27,885 nucleotides of DNA, taken from positions 1 through 27,885 of IMG/VR virus record IMGVR_UViG_3300042453_000719; one strand, written 5' to 3'. A program made the translations under genes and the position numbers. Under the pieces are notes generated by a model that was not told the DNA's origin, did no database searches, and saw only the letters and a list, made by a program, of their open reading frames with translations. Below are positions 1-7,101 of the stretch, piece by piece (position 1 is the first letter of the stretch; the number at the start of each line of letters is the position of its first letter). This DNA is from a virus.

Positions 1-230
1 TGGAACTCTTCGATGGTGCAAGGGTCAAAGATACGGATGTCAAATGGCACACCATGCTGCTGCTCTCTGTTGAATTGGCGTGCAAGCTGTGCCGATTTAG
101 AATCATACCGCACCATGATGCCCTTGCGTGGACCATCATTGATGATAATTGTCAATACCCCTGCAAGGTGATCATAATGGAAGAACTCAGTGCCCTCCAA
201 ATTTTTGAATAATGTAACTGCTTTTGTCAT
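1..230 (-). CDS. Hypothetical protein, 3' end outside window
   Basis: An open frame starts at ATG 230-228 and runs without a stop to the left edge, giving 76 codons; the C-terminus is missing. The N-terminus reads MTKAVTLFKNLEGTEFFHYD and continues as a mix of predicted strands and helices with no membrane segment and no motif I recognise. It starts 11 bases after the stop of the upstream gene at 242-466, so it is probably co-transcribed with it. A TATCTTTG string inside it (26-33) encodes part of the protein and is not taken as a promoter. Function unknown; that it is coding is fairly likely from the operon spacing. Confidence 0.6.
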   Translation of the reverse strand, partial: MTKAVTLFKNLEGTEFFHYDHLAGVLTIIINDGPRKGIMVRYDSKSAQLARQFNREQQHGVPFDIRIFDPCTIEEF

Positions 231-241
231 GGTTTTTAAAT

Positions 242-466
242 TTAGAAATAAGATTCAATAAGTTCGCCTGTTTCGATGTCAATTTTTTCGGCCCATACAT
301 TAACGATGGCAGGGTATTGCTTGGCCTTCTCTTTGGCATGCTTGAGCTCCTCAAGATCGGTAGGAGGCACATCACGCTCATAATTGATAAAGTCATTCAT
401 TGTCTCATGCCAGATTAAGTTGCCTCCGGCTGCGCTGTAAGCTAAAATTTGAATTTCTGTTTTCAT
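242..466 (-). CDS. Small hypothetical protein, 74 aa
   Basis: The frame stays open up to 538, but I start at ATG 466, which gives MKTEIQILAYSAAGG. The upstream extension is rich in Phe, Asn and Cys and looks like translated AT-rich spacer. The product is acidic, with a central charged helix (about residues 37-50, DLEELKHAKEKAKQ) and a C-terminal strand-like part ending in ESYF. No family recognised. It lies downstream of the hairpins at 547-581 and upstream of the edge gene, so it may belong to a separate transcription unit. A TAATATTTG string about 30 bases upstream resembles a -7 box with one extra base, with TTTG 18 bases before it; this is weak promoter evidence. Confidence 0.55.
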   Translation of the reverse strand: MKTEIQILAYSAAGGNLIWHETMNDFINYERDVPPTDLEELKHAKEKAKQYPAIVNVWAEKIDIETGELIESYF

Positions 467-546
467 GATGTTTTGATTTTGTTCTGCAAATATTATAAGA
501 TTATTTGAAAACGCAAAGCAAAATATAAAATCATGCAAATAATTTT

Positions 547-581
547 ATTAACTTATTGTTAATGAGTGAAATAATTTTCAC
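547..581 (-). terminator. Two adjacent hairpins after the lysis operon
   Basis: Read on the minus strand, the first hairpin has arms GTGAAA/TTTCAC (581-576 and 571-566, 4-base loop) and overlaps the stop region of the upstream gene. The second has arms ATTAAC/GTTAAT (563-558 and 552-547, 5-base loop) and is followed by an AT-rich stretch rather than a clean T run. The position at an operon end supports termination, but the stems are short and AT-rich. Confidence 0.4.
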
Positions 582-1259
582 TTAAGGTGCTGCCACTGCC
601 AGTCCGAAACCAAGCAATGCACCCACTCCGATCTTGAATCCTGTGGTCTCATACCACCTTGGCGGCTTTCTTACCACAAAGTTGCTCATGCCTGTCACCA
701 TCACATTGGGATTATCCACCCTGATGCGCACCACCGGATCACTCTTTTTAATTAACCTATTAAAGAAGCCATCTCTGAGCGTATCTCCAAAGGCCACAGT
801 GTAAGTGGTGGGAATAACTAATGAATCAATCTGGAGGCTCCCTAAACGATTTATCGCACCACCAATTGTGAGATGTTTCTCCTTCTTAAAGAAGGGCCTT
901 GGCAGCTTAAGGTGTGGAAAGGAATCAATATACACCGGATCGGCAAGCTTGATCTCTGTCTTTACAATTGTTTTTGTCTCATACTTCACCACCTCTGTTG
1001 GCTCTCTCATCTCCATCATCTCAATCTCTTCCACCAGAGCCTCCTCCAGTTCGGCATGCTGAATTAATCTGATGCCCTGACTGATTAAGTTGGATGAGTC
1101 CTGTGCTATCCTGCGAACAAGCTTATCTTTATACTCAATCATGGTCTTAAGATCAGCCTCCGCTGCCCTCTGATTTTCACATGATCTAAATGTGAGCAGC
1201 AATAAGATAAGAATTGTCACACCATAGATTGCATGATGTTTAAGTGTGGTCTCGGACAT
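582..1259 (-). CDS. Membrane-anchored coiled-coil protein, spanin-like candidate
   Basis: This 225-residue protein has one N-terminal membrane segment (about residues 11-23, IYGVTILILLLLT) followed by RSC and a long charged helical stretch (about 25-85) that looks like a coiled coil. A middle region is rich in strands. Near the C-terminus is the motif RKPPRWYETTGFKIGVG, followed by a second hydrophobic segment (about 206-225). I recall similar anchored proteins from Bacteroidota phages and prophages near the lysis genes, but cannot name the family with certainty. Its place at the end of a cassette with lysozyme and holin candidates suggests an envelope role, for example as inner-membrane spanin; this is inference. 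It overlaps the 61-aa gene upstream by 20 bases. Confidence 0.7.
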   Translation of the reverse strand: MSETTLKHHAIYGVTILILLLLTFRSCENQRAAEADLKTMIEYKDKLVRRIAQDSSNLISQGIRLIQHAELEEALVEEIEMMEMREPTEVVKYETKTIVKTEIKLADPVYIDSFPHLKLPRPFFKKEKHLTIGGAINRLGSLQIDSLVIPTTYTVAFGDTLRDGFFNRLIKKSDPVVRIRVDNPNVMVTGMSNFVVRKPPRWYETTGFKIGVGALLGFGLAVAAP

Positions 1260-1425
1260 GGCTTAAAATTTCATTAAATTTAGCCAAATAAGTTGACTTA
1301 TCCTTGAGCTGATCCATTAAGATCTGGCTCACAACATTAAGTGGCATGTCACGCTCTATCACATACACCACCAATACCTTAACCAATCTCTCATCGCATT
1401 CAATATCGGTTGCAGGTAGGCTCAT
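1240..1425 (-). CDS. Small hypothetical protein, 61 aa, predicted leaderless
   Basis: The product begins MSLPATDIECDERLVKVLVV and is predicted mostly helical, with acidic and basic residues mixed; no family recognised. The start codon lies four bases after a perfect TATCTTTG -7 box (1430-1437), so transcription probably begins at or next to the A of ATG and the message has little or no leader. The gene overlaps the next one (582-1259) by 20 bases, which suggests translational coupling. It follows the PAS-HisKA gene with only 13 bases between, and its small helical product could be a partner for it, though nothing in the sequence proves that. Confidence 0.6.
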   Translation of the reverse strand: MSLPATDIECDERLVKVLVVYVIERDMPLNVVSQILMDQLKDKSTYLAKFNEILSHVRDHT

Positions 1426-1429
1426 GCAA

Positions 1430-1437
1430 CAAAGATA
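1430..1437 (-). promoter_or_regulatory. Bacteroidota -7 box, leaderless geometry
   Basis: TATCTTTG matches the TAnnTTTG consensus and sits exactly four bases before the ATG of the 61-aa gene. I see no TTG at 17-23 bases upstream, so the -33 part is weak or absent. It falls just before the stop of the PAS-HisKA gene's 3' end spacer, at a gene boundary. Confidence 0.6.
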
Positions 1438-1438
1438 T

Positions 1439-2005
1439 TTAAATTTGTCTTGTGGCTTTCTTAACCAACAATTTAACTACCTCATCAAGCCTGTCCACTG
1501 ATGAAGCGATCATTATCATGATGCCACTCTTCTCCTGCTCGGTTGCCTCTGGATGATCAAGCAGCATTCGCACCAAGCCACCGATTGAAGTAAGCGGCTG
1601 CCTGAGCTCATGGCTTAACATAAATCTGAACTCTTCCAGGAGCACCTTCTGCCGTTCATGCTCATGTGCTGAAATAGATGTCACATCCACAAGCTGAATG
1701 CCAATAAAGTGCAGGCTGTCCATTATTGAGTAAACATTCCACATATTGTATCGCTCAGATCCAATCTTCTGCTTGGTCTTGGCATACACCCTGACAGCAT
1801 CGGGAGTATTCTTTTTTGCCTTCTTTATGGCCCTTAGAAGCTCATCTTTATCGGAGTCATGGGCTGCAATGTCCATGATATTGGATGGCTTGATGTGGCT
1901 GCTATATTCCTTGAACAAATCATTGGAGGCCACTATCTGACCATCCTGGTCACAGATAACATAAAAGAGATCAATAGATGATTCCAGGATATGCAGGCTT
2001 GCCAT
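1439..2005 (-). CDS. PAS-HisKA protein without ATPase domain
   Basis: This 188-residue protein has an N-terminal PAS-like fold (about 1-110: FYVICDQDGQIVASNDLF, then helices, then strands ending in FIGIQLVDVTS). It is followed by a linker helix and a HisKA dimerisation/phosphoacceptor domain (about 118-185). The H box reads FMLSHELRQPLTSIGGL, with His132 as the expected phosphoacceptor. The protein ends at residue 188 with no N, G1, F or G2 box, so no HATPase domain is present. The frame closes naturally and I see no continuation in the other frames, where the next gene starts 13 bases later. It could accept phosphate from a host kinase, form mixed dimers with host kinases, or act as a plain sensor. 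It lies inside the lysis cassette with its own -7 box and leaderless start. The domain call is firm; the role is inference. Confidence 0.85.
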   Translation of the reverse strand: MASLHILESSIDLFYVICDQDGQIVASNDLFKEYSSHIKPSNIMDIAAHDSDKDELLRAIKKAKKNTPDAVRVYAKTKQKIGSERYNMWNVYSIMDSLHFIGIQLVDVTSISAHEHERQKVLLEEFRFMLSHELRQPLTSIGGLVRMLLDHPEATEQEKSGIMIMIASSVDRLDEVVKLLVKKATRQI

Positions 2006-2009
2006 ATCA

Positions 2010-2017
2010 CAAAGATA
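2010..2017 (-). promoter_or_regulatory. Bacteroidota -7 box for the PAS-HisKA gene
   Basis: TATCTTTG lies four bases (TGAT) before the ATG at 2005, the same geometry as at 1430-1437 and 10888-10895. It sits 18 bases past the stop of the upstream gene. The nearest well-placed TTG is 25 bases upstream, slightly long. The predicted message has almost no leader. Confidence 0.65.
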
Positions 2018-2035
2018 CGTTAAGCCAATAAACTT

Positions 2036-2440
2036 TTACGACAATTCTTGCTTGAGCTCATTGAACAATTGAACCCATGATGGAGCACAAGTGACGGCAT
2101 ACTTAGCAGCAACAGCCAACATAAATGTGAAGGTGAGTGAATTGCAGAGTAGATCAATATTCATAGGCTGTTCAATATCTGGCTGATTTCTTACTTCGTG
2201 AATCTCGAATGTATGGTACGTTGATTCACTTAATAAAGATACATCAACAGGTTGAATTGAATCAGCAGGCATGTGAAATATTTTTTTAACCGGCATCACC
2301 TCAGCCATCTCAATGGGCAAGGTATCGGCTGCAATGGTGTCCTGATGGATCACTGTTGGCACTACCTCAACAATCAGCCTCACTGGATGATTAGGGCAGT
2401 GGCCTGGATTGTTGCATTGTATCGTGTCAGTTGGTATCAT
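2036..2440 (-). CDS. Hypothetical protein of the lysis region, 134 aa
   Basis: The product begins MIPTDTIQCNNPGHCPNHP, with C9-x5-C15 and two histidines nearby that could bind a metal or form a disulphide. A long strand-rich middle follows, then a hydrophobic helix near the C-terminus (about 103-118, FTFMLAVAAKYAVT), and it ends with a charged helix. It overlaps the holin candidate upstream by 14 bases, so the two are probably co-translated. No family recognised. Position between holin and PAS-HisKA makes a lysis or envelope role possible, but nothing more specific can be supported. Confidence 0.6.
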   Translation of the reverse strand: MIPTDTIQCNNPGHCPNHPVRLIVEVVPTVIHQDTIAADTLPIEMAEVMPVKKIFHMPADSIQPVDVSLLSESTYHTFEIHEVRNQPDIEQPMNIDLLCNSLTFTFMLAVAAKYAVTCAPSWVQLFNELKQELS

Positions 2441-2630
2441 TGCTGTTGGTTTTAGGGATGTAGCCTGCTGCCACCATTGCTGCTACAATAGCGGCCAAAG
2501 TTTCCACCTCAATCTTTTTTAAGATTAGCATAAAGACAGACACCAGGATCACAAGGGAGCCAATGGTAGGCTTCCAATGTTTCAGAATGATGTTGCAGAT
2601 CTTACGTGCTTTGGTAGGCTTTCGACTCAT
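2427..2630 (-). CDS. Putative holin, two membrane segments
   Basis: This 67-residue protein has a basic N-terminus (MSRKPTKARK), a first hydrophobic segment (about 22-38, IGSLVILVSVFMLILKK), a tight charged turn, and a second (about 42-57, VETLAAIVAAMVAAGYI), then a short polar tail. Size, two-segment topology and position 50 bases after the lysozyme gene fit a small phage holin, whose role is to permeabilise the inner membrane so that lysozyme reaches the cell wall. Holins share little sequence, so the call rests on topology and context. The gene overlaps the next by 14 bases. Confidence 0.65.
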   Translation of the reverse strand: MSRKPTKARKICNIILKHWKPTIGSLVILVSVFMLILKKIEVETLAAIVAAMVAAGYIPKTNSNDTN

Positions 2631-2680
2631 GGCTCAATTTACGAATGATTGGGCCAATGTGTTAATTCAATTCTGCCCCT

Positions 2681-3136
2681 TTATTTACAGAGTGAGAAAT
2701 ACAGATTAGCCTCTTCTCGCCTACGAGTCACCAATCCAGGCAGTACCTTGCCACCACCTCTCACCCACTTTTGGAACTCATCCAATATTGATGGATCAGC
2801 AGGATTGACTTTTGCCTTTTTTAAAAGTGTGGACTTAATGAATGCACCTGTGCCCACATTGTATGTGAATGACACAAGTGCATCAAATTGACATTGATTA
2901 AGGTTGGGTAAATGCCGATTCACAGCAGCCTCAAATGATTGTAAAGAGGCAAGCAATAATTGAGTGGCCTCTTTTTCGCTGCTTAATTTTTCGCCCAGGA
3001 TCACCTTGCGCCCATCAGGATATCTGGTGTTGCCGTAGCCAATTGTGGGCACCCCTGCCGGGCAGAGGTAGCTGCTCAATCTCAAGCCCTCATGCTTTTT
3101 AATTATTGCCAAACCGTTTGCCGATGTGGAGCGCAT
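2681..3136 (-). CDS. Endolysin, T4-type lysozyme (GH24), Cys in place of catalytic Asp
   Basis: The 151-residue length and motifs match phage T4-type lysozymes, which cleave the MurNAc-GlcNAc bond of peptidoglycan. The active-site segment has Glu16 in KKHEGLRL, then Cys25 and Thr31 in SYLCPAGVPTIGYG. Aligned with T4 lysozyme Glu11, Asp20 and Thr26, the Asp position is Cys. The middle motif ALVSFTYNVGTGAF (about 85-98) and the C-terminal GLVTRRREEANLY are typical of the family. There is no signal peptide or anchor, so export through the holin is expected. The start is ATG 3136, two bases after the previous stop. Function is close to certain; the Cys variant is discussed in the findings. Confidence 0.95.
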   Translation of the reverse strand: MRSTSANGLAIIKKHEGLRLSSYLCPAGVPTIGYGNTRYPDGRKVILGEKLSSEKEATQLLLASLQSFEAAVNRHLPNLNQCQFDALVSFTYNVGTGAFIKSTLLKKAKVNPADPSILDEFQKWVRGGGKVLPGLVTRRREEANLYFSLCK

Positions 3137-3138
3137 GA

Positions 3139-3636
3139 TTACAATACTAAATATTGAACGGTGATGTAGATGTAAGAGAATGATCCTCCAGTTGTGGCAT
3201 GAGTCAGATTTATCTTAGCTGTATTATTTACAGTATCTGCCTGCAATCCCCAAGATGTCAAGTCAGCAGGCACATTGTTATAAGCCACTATGCCCACCAA
3301 GTCTTTAACATTGGTAAAGTTTGATGCCACAGGTAGGCTCAATTCAAACTCTGCTTGTGTTTCGGCCACATCTAATGCAACATCTAAATAATATGTGCAA
3401 CTGACCACATCATTAACCCTGCTATAATAGCCAGCCAATGGTGCCACAATCTCATTGTAAGTTTCATTAGATACGGTTGGAGTAAAGCTGCCGCTATCAA
3501 ACTGAGGCATGCCATTAAATATGTTTTGAACCTCAATCTGCTTGGATTGATTGGCTGATGTGTCCACAATGTACATTACATCGGTGGGATCTGCCACCCC
3601 TAATGTGGTTAAGTCGGTTACTTTTACCCCTGCCAT
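3139..3636 (-). CDS. Tail fibre-associated structural protein, 165 aa
   Basis: The N-terminus KVTDLTTLGVADPTDVMYIV, followed by SANQSKQIEVQN, is a segment I know from the starts of Bacteroidota phage fibre and baseplate-decoration proteins, where it may dock onto the tail. The rest is strand-rich (QFDSGSFTPTVSNETYNEIV and on), with a C-terminal part ending in YIYITVQYLVL that looks like a beta-sandwich. It lies directly between the large fibre gene region and the lysozyme. Likely a second, shorter fibre or tip component; receptor binding is possible but unproven. Confidence 0.65.
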   Translation of the reverse strand: MAGVKVTDLTTLGVADPTDVMYIVDTSANQSKQIEVQNIFNGMPQFDSGSFTPTVSNETYNEIVAPLAGYYSRVNDVVSCTYYLDVALDVAETQAEFELSLPVASNFTNVKDLVGIVAYNNVPADLTSWGLQADTVNNTAKINLTHATTGGSFSYIYITVQYLVL

Positions 3637-3654
3637 AATTGGTTTGTTTATTTA

Positions 3655-3682
3655 CAAATTTACAAATTATTTAGATACTCAA
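3655..3682 (-). promoter_or_regulatory. Candidate promoter before the fibre-associated gene and lysis cassette
   Basis: On the minus strand TTG (3682-3680) is followed after 17 bases by TAAATTTG (3662-3655), which fits TTG-N17-TAnnTTTG. It lies at the stop codon of the 74-aa gene, 18 bases before the ATG at 3636. The local AT-richness makes a chance match possible. Confidence 0.4.
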
Positions 3683-3884
3683 TTAAATCAACTGAGCTTG
3701 TGTAGGTTTGACCGTTTATAGTATTCTCAGTCAATGTAAGCAGATATACACCCTGCTCAGTGATCACATGGAAGGTATTGTCATCAACAGTCTCCCACTT
3801 AGGATCAATCAGATTGGTTGATATTATACCACTGGCTGTGCTTACAAATTCAATATGTGTTGATGTAATATTGATATTATTCAT
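3660..3884 (-). CDS. Small hypothetical protein downstream of the fibre, 74 aa
   Basis: The product begins MNNINITSTHIEFVSTASG and is almost all predicted strands and turns (ending in SSVDLIEYLNNL), with no membrane segment and no cysteine. It starts two bases after the stop of the large fibre gene and runs in the same direction, so it is part of that operon. Size and place fit a fibre accessory factor or small virion protein. No family recognised. Confidence 0.55.
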   Translation of the reverse strand: MNNINITSTHIEFVSTASGIISTNLIDPKWETVDDNTFHVITEQGVYLLTLTENTINGQTYTSSVDLIEYLNNL

Positions 3885-3886
3885 GT

Positions 3887-6547
3887 TTACGGTTTTTCAA
3901 TCATGTAAAAACTTCCAAAGGTTACGTCTGCCCCACTTGTATTAAGCTGCAATGCAAACACAATGTATTGCTGCTGTGTCCAGTTTACCGCTGCCGTAGT
4001 GGTTAAATCGTATAAGCCGTAATCGGTAGCCACGCCTAAGCCGGGTGCAAAATATACCTCGGTGTTATTATTAGCAGTTTTAATTGCAAGATGCCTGATC
4101 ATCTGATTAACCAAGAATGATGGTGCTCCTGCATTCTGATGCGATCCAAGCAAGATTGGTGAGCCGCTAAGGTCAGGAGTTGCATTGGCATAGATGCGCA
4201 AGGTCATTGAATTTGCCGTTCCTGTTTTAGCCGTTCTGTAAGTTATTCTTACCACATCACCTGCTGCAAATGTATTGGCAGGAATTAGCTGAGTATATTT
4301 AACAGTGTTGGCTGTACCTGTATGCGTTGCCGAACTTATGGCAGATTTGTAAACTACCGAAGCAGCCGGTATGGTAGGGAAGGTTGCAAGTGTGCCATCG
4401 CCTCTGATGTACTCCGCTGTGGTTCCTGCTCCTGTCACAGCCAATGTTCCTGATGTGGTCACAGGACTATTGGCCACCGTAAATGCAGCAGGCATGGTTA
4501 GGCCCACAGATGTCACTGTGCCTGTTGGTATGGTCGGGAAGGTTGCAAGGCTGCCATCCCCTCTCAGATATTCTGATGTGGTGCCACCAAGCACATTGCC
4601 CAAAGTTCTATTTTTCCAAAGGTTGTTTACACCAGTGGTATAAACTAAAAATTGATTATTGGCAAGTGGTGTGGTAGTGATGTCCACATCTGACAGCTCA
4701 TCAAGCTGAAAGCCATTCTGCACAAATACATAAATCTGACCATTGCCTGCATTGGCCCTTTCCACAATTCCGATCCTGGTCAAGTGATTAGGTGCCAATG
4801 GCAGCACGTTTGTGAGTGCTCCTGCTGTATTGCCTACGTAAAGAGTATCTCCTGCTGTGTAAGCATTTGTATTTATACCATCAATTACCCCTTGAGTTAT
4901 GATGTAGCCTTTTTGATTCGGCCCAATTGAGCTGCTAAAAACTAAGCCAACAGTCTTGGAACTTGTAGCCTCTGATGTATTATTGGCAAGCTTAACAGTC
5001 ATACGATCTCCAGTTGCACCAAAGGCATAGACTGGCTGACCTCTGTTAATAGTCACACTGTCTGCATTGGTGATGTATGCAAACATCTGATTGGGTGCGA
5101 CACCTAAAAGCTGAAAGTTTGTACCATCATAAATGGCAATGAATTGCTGATTTGCAGCAATGTCTCCTCCAATAATTGGCACCACATTATTCTTTGATAT
5201 ATTGACAGCTCCAAGGCCGTTAATATTTAAAGTGGATGCACCTGTGTTGGCATTGGTGAATCCAATGGCATATGCATCATTGGTATTGTAAGAAGTCACA
5301 CCAGGAATTGATACGGTGTAAGTATCAGTGCCACTGGCTGTGCCCCCCTGCATACCTGTTGCTGCTGTGCTGTCAATGGTGAATGATGGATAGGTGCCGG
5401 TCACAGTTATATCTGTGCCACCTGTTATGCTCACCACCTGATCTGGTGCTGTATTATCAATGGTGAAATTTGGATAAGTACCTGATGTGCTGATGCCTGT
5501 GCCTGCCGTTAATGATACAATCTGATCTGGTGCTGTATTATCAATTGTGACACCTGTTATACTTATTCCTGTGCCGGCTGTGAGCTGATCTTGCTTGCCA
5601 TCGAATGTGGCCCAATCTGCCGAACTAAGATAGCCATCAGTGGTGGCATCAGCTTGAGTGATTGAGATGTCTGGAGTAGCACCACCGCTTGAGGCAATCG
5701 GTGCTGTGCCTGTCACAGATGTGACACCACCACCTCCGCCTCCGCCTGGCACATTAACCTGCACCACACCTGGCGAAGTTAATGAGGCAGTCACTCCTGC
5801 CCCTGTGAAGTTCAATGTGGTGGTATTGGTGCTGACATTCACCCCTTCATCTTGCGTTCTAAGTGGTGTGCTGCCTCCACCTCCGATGGCCACAAGTGGA
5901 TCGGCAGGTGTACCATTGCCAGTGATTGTCACCCCATCCACAGCAACCTCTGTGAGGCAAGGTGTGCAAGGCTCGAAGTCAGGGAGTGGAATATCACCTG
6001 TGGCACAGGTATCATAACAGCCATCCTCACTGCCACTCACCACATTAATATCAACATCAATTGTGACAGATGCCCACTCATAATTTGCAGGCAGGCTCTT
6101 GATCTCATTGGTGTACCCATTGGGCACTACCTCATAAGACACCACACCAATGGCTGTCTTAAATTGTGGATCGGTGCCGCTTATTAGCTTGAGCACCCTT
6201 GATGCAATCCAATCCTGTGCATCAGCAGAGTCACATGGCAGGTGGCTCTTGCGGACCACTGCATTGGCAGATAGGCTGTACTTTGTCTCATACATAGACT
6301 TACAGCCTGCCAATCTAAAGGTCTCAATCTTGTTGACTGATATCTTGCCACGCTTGGCCCAGAACAACGTGCCCTGTTTAGCATCGAAATTGGTCACAGG
6401 GATTGCCTGCCCATTGCCGATGTAGTGAATCCATGCTTTGTCATTGCCATCAGCCGCAAGCTCTGAGAGGCCATATATCTGATCAAAGATATTGCCCACA
6501 GCCACACGTTGATTCAATCTGTCAATTATGGTAGATAGTAAGTTCAT
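3887..6547 (-). CDS. Large tail fibre/adhesin with internal repeats
   Basis: This 886-residue protein probably forms the main host-contact fibre. The first 200 residues look globular (a tail-attachment part with cysteines). Then come PGGGGGGGVTSVTGTAP, the LSSADWATFDGKQDQLTAGT segment common in fibres of Bacteroidota phages, a 28-residue repeat (IDNTAPDQ with VSLTAGTGIS and VSITGGTDIT copies), a central strand-rich region, and a pair of modules carrying EYLRGDGSLATFPTIP and EYIRGDGTLATFPTIP about 53 residues apart. The last 150 residues look like a jelly-roll binding head. No enzyme motif seen. It overlaps the upstream gene by 4 bases (ATGA). The fibre call is strong; the receptor is unknown. 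Confidence 0.85.
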   Translation of the reverse strand: MNLLSTIIDRLNQRVAVGNIFDQIYGLSELAADGNDKAWIHYIGNGQAIPVTNFDAKQGTLFWAKRGKISVNKIETFRLAGCKSMYETKYSLSANAVVRKSHLPCDSADAQDWIASRVLKLISGTDPQFKTAIGVVSYEVVPNGYTNEIKSLPANYEWASVTIDVDINVVSGSEDGCYDTCATGDIPLPDFEPCTPCLTEVAVDGVTITGNGTPADPLVAIGGGGSTPLRTQDEGVNVSTNTTTLNFTGAGVTASLTSPGVVQVNVPGGGGGGGVTSVTGTAPIASSGGATPDISITQADATTDGYLSSADWATFDGKQDQLTAGTGISITGVTIDNTAPDQIVSLTAGTGISTSGTYPNFTIDNTAPDQVVSITGGTDITVTGTYPSFTIDSTAATGMQGGTASGTDTYTVSIPGVTSYNTNDAYAIGFTNANTGASTLNINGLGAVNISKNNVVPIIGGDIAANQQFIAIYDGTNFQLLGVAPNQMFAYITNADSVTINRGQPVYAFGATGDRMTVKLANNTSEATSSKTVGLVFSSSIGPNQKGYIITQGVIDGINTNAYTAGDTLYVGNTAGALTNVLPLAPNHLTRIGIVERANAGNGQIYVFVQNGFQLDELSDVDITTTPLANNQFLVYTTGVNNLWKNRTLGNVLGGTTSEYLRGDGSLATFPTIPTGTVTSVGLTMPAAFTVANSPVTTSGTLAVTGAGTTAEYIRGDGTLATFPTIPAASVVYKSAISSATHTGTANTVKYTQLIPANTFAAGDVVRITYRTAKTGTANSMTLRIYANATPDLSGSPILLGSHQNAGAPSFLVNQMIRHLAIKTANNNTEVYFAPGLGVATDYGLYDLTTTAAVNWTQQQYIVFALQLNTSGADVTFGSFYMIEKP
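4369..4588 (-). repeat. Diverged direct repeat in the fibre gene, 159-base spacing
   Basis: Two related stretches of about 60 bases start near 4369 and 4528. They encode the paired modules EYIRGDGTLATFPTIP and EYLRGDGSLATFPTIP. The divergence is mostly at silent positions, which points to old duplication kept under protein selection. Confidence 0.7.
5439..5550 (-). repeat. Direct repeat in the fibre gene, 84-base period
   Basis: A 28-base string at 5439-5466 recurs at 5523-5550 with one difference. The 84-base period is 28 codons and encodes the repeated IDNTAPDQ-VSLTAGTGIS unit; a third, more diverged protein copy ends in IDSTAATG. Such repeats can vary in number by recombination. Confidence 0.75.
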
Positions 6548-7101
6548 CTCTTATTCATTGCATTTATAATCTGTTCGACTATTTGATTGGCATGATCTTG
6601 CAGCATCTCCTCCTGCTCCTCTTTTGTTGGCAGAAAGATTGGCCCATACTTAGCTTCCAATCCATCAATCTTTGGCACCTGATCGGTAGGTATTAAGATG
6701 GCAGCCTCAAGGCCCTCAGTCAATACTTCAGCAGCTAAAAATCCACCCTTTAATTTGCCAGTCAATTCAAGAGGCAGCTTGCGTGATGTGCCTGTCTTTA
6801 ATTCAGCATAACCGCCTGGAAAATATAAGGACTCAATCGGCTCTCCTGTCTTACCCTTCTTATACTTAGATGGTGCTGAGGCCAATGATCTTGGACTTAC
6901 ATAAATTGGAGTAGTGCTGTAAGGCTTGGTAGGTAGCTTATCTCCTGCCGTATTGGTGCCACCCTTTGAGCCAGTGCCAAAGATCCGCTTAAACATGATC
7001 CGTTTCATCTCCCTTACTGCTGAATATAAAGGAGTGAACTTGGATGTCCATCCCTCATAAAGGCTATTCAGGTTCTGTTCGATCTCAGCAGGTGTGGCCA
7101 T
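6544..7101 (-). CDS. Putative neck/tail-completion protein (gpG/HK97 gp10-like)
   Basis: I start at ATG 7101, whose A is shared with the stop of the upstream gene (TAATG), giving 185 residues from MATPAEIEQNLNSLYEG; a longer frame from 7146 would lie inside the neighbour. The N-terminal helices contain YSAVREMKRIMFKRIF. The middle and end carry PGGYAELKTGTSRKLPLELT followed by GKLKGGF, a pattern like the GY-K/R ... DLT-TG segment of Mu gpG and HK97 gp10-type tail completion proteins. These sit at the head-tail joint. Position after two head genes fits. Family placement is by motif likeness only. Confidence 0.55.
   Translation of the reverse strand: MATPAEIEQNLNSLYEGWTSKFTPLYSAVREMKRIMFKRIFGTGSKGGTNTAGDKLPTKPYSTTPIYVSPRSLASAPSKYKKGKTGEPIESLYFPGGYAELKTGTSRKLPLELTGKLKGGFLAAEVLTEGLEAAILIPTDQVPKIDGLEAKYGPIFLPTKEEQEEMLQDHANQIVEQIINAMNKR

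Noticed and set aside
26-33. TATCTTTG on the minus strand near the left edge
   Set aside because: It lies in the coding part of the edge gene and no start codon is visible downstream within the window.
5658-6017. Plus-strand 119-codon frame opposite the fibre gene
   Set aside because: A shadow of the Gly/Pro-rich fibre repeats; poly-Pro stretch mirrors the Gly run; no promoter or start signal.
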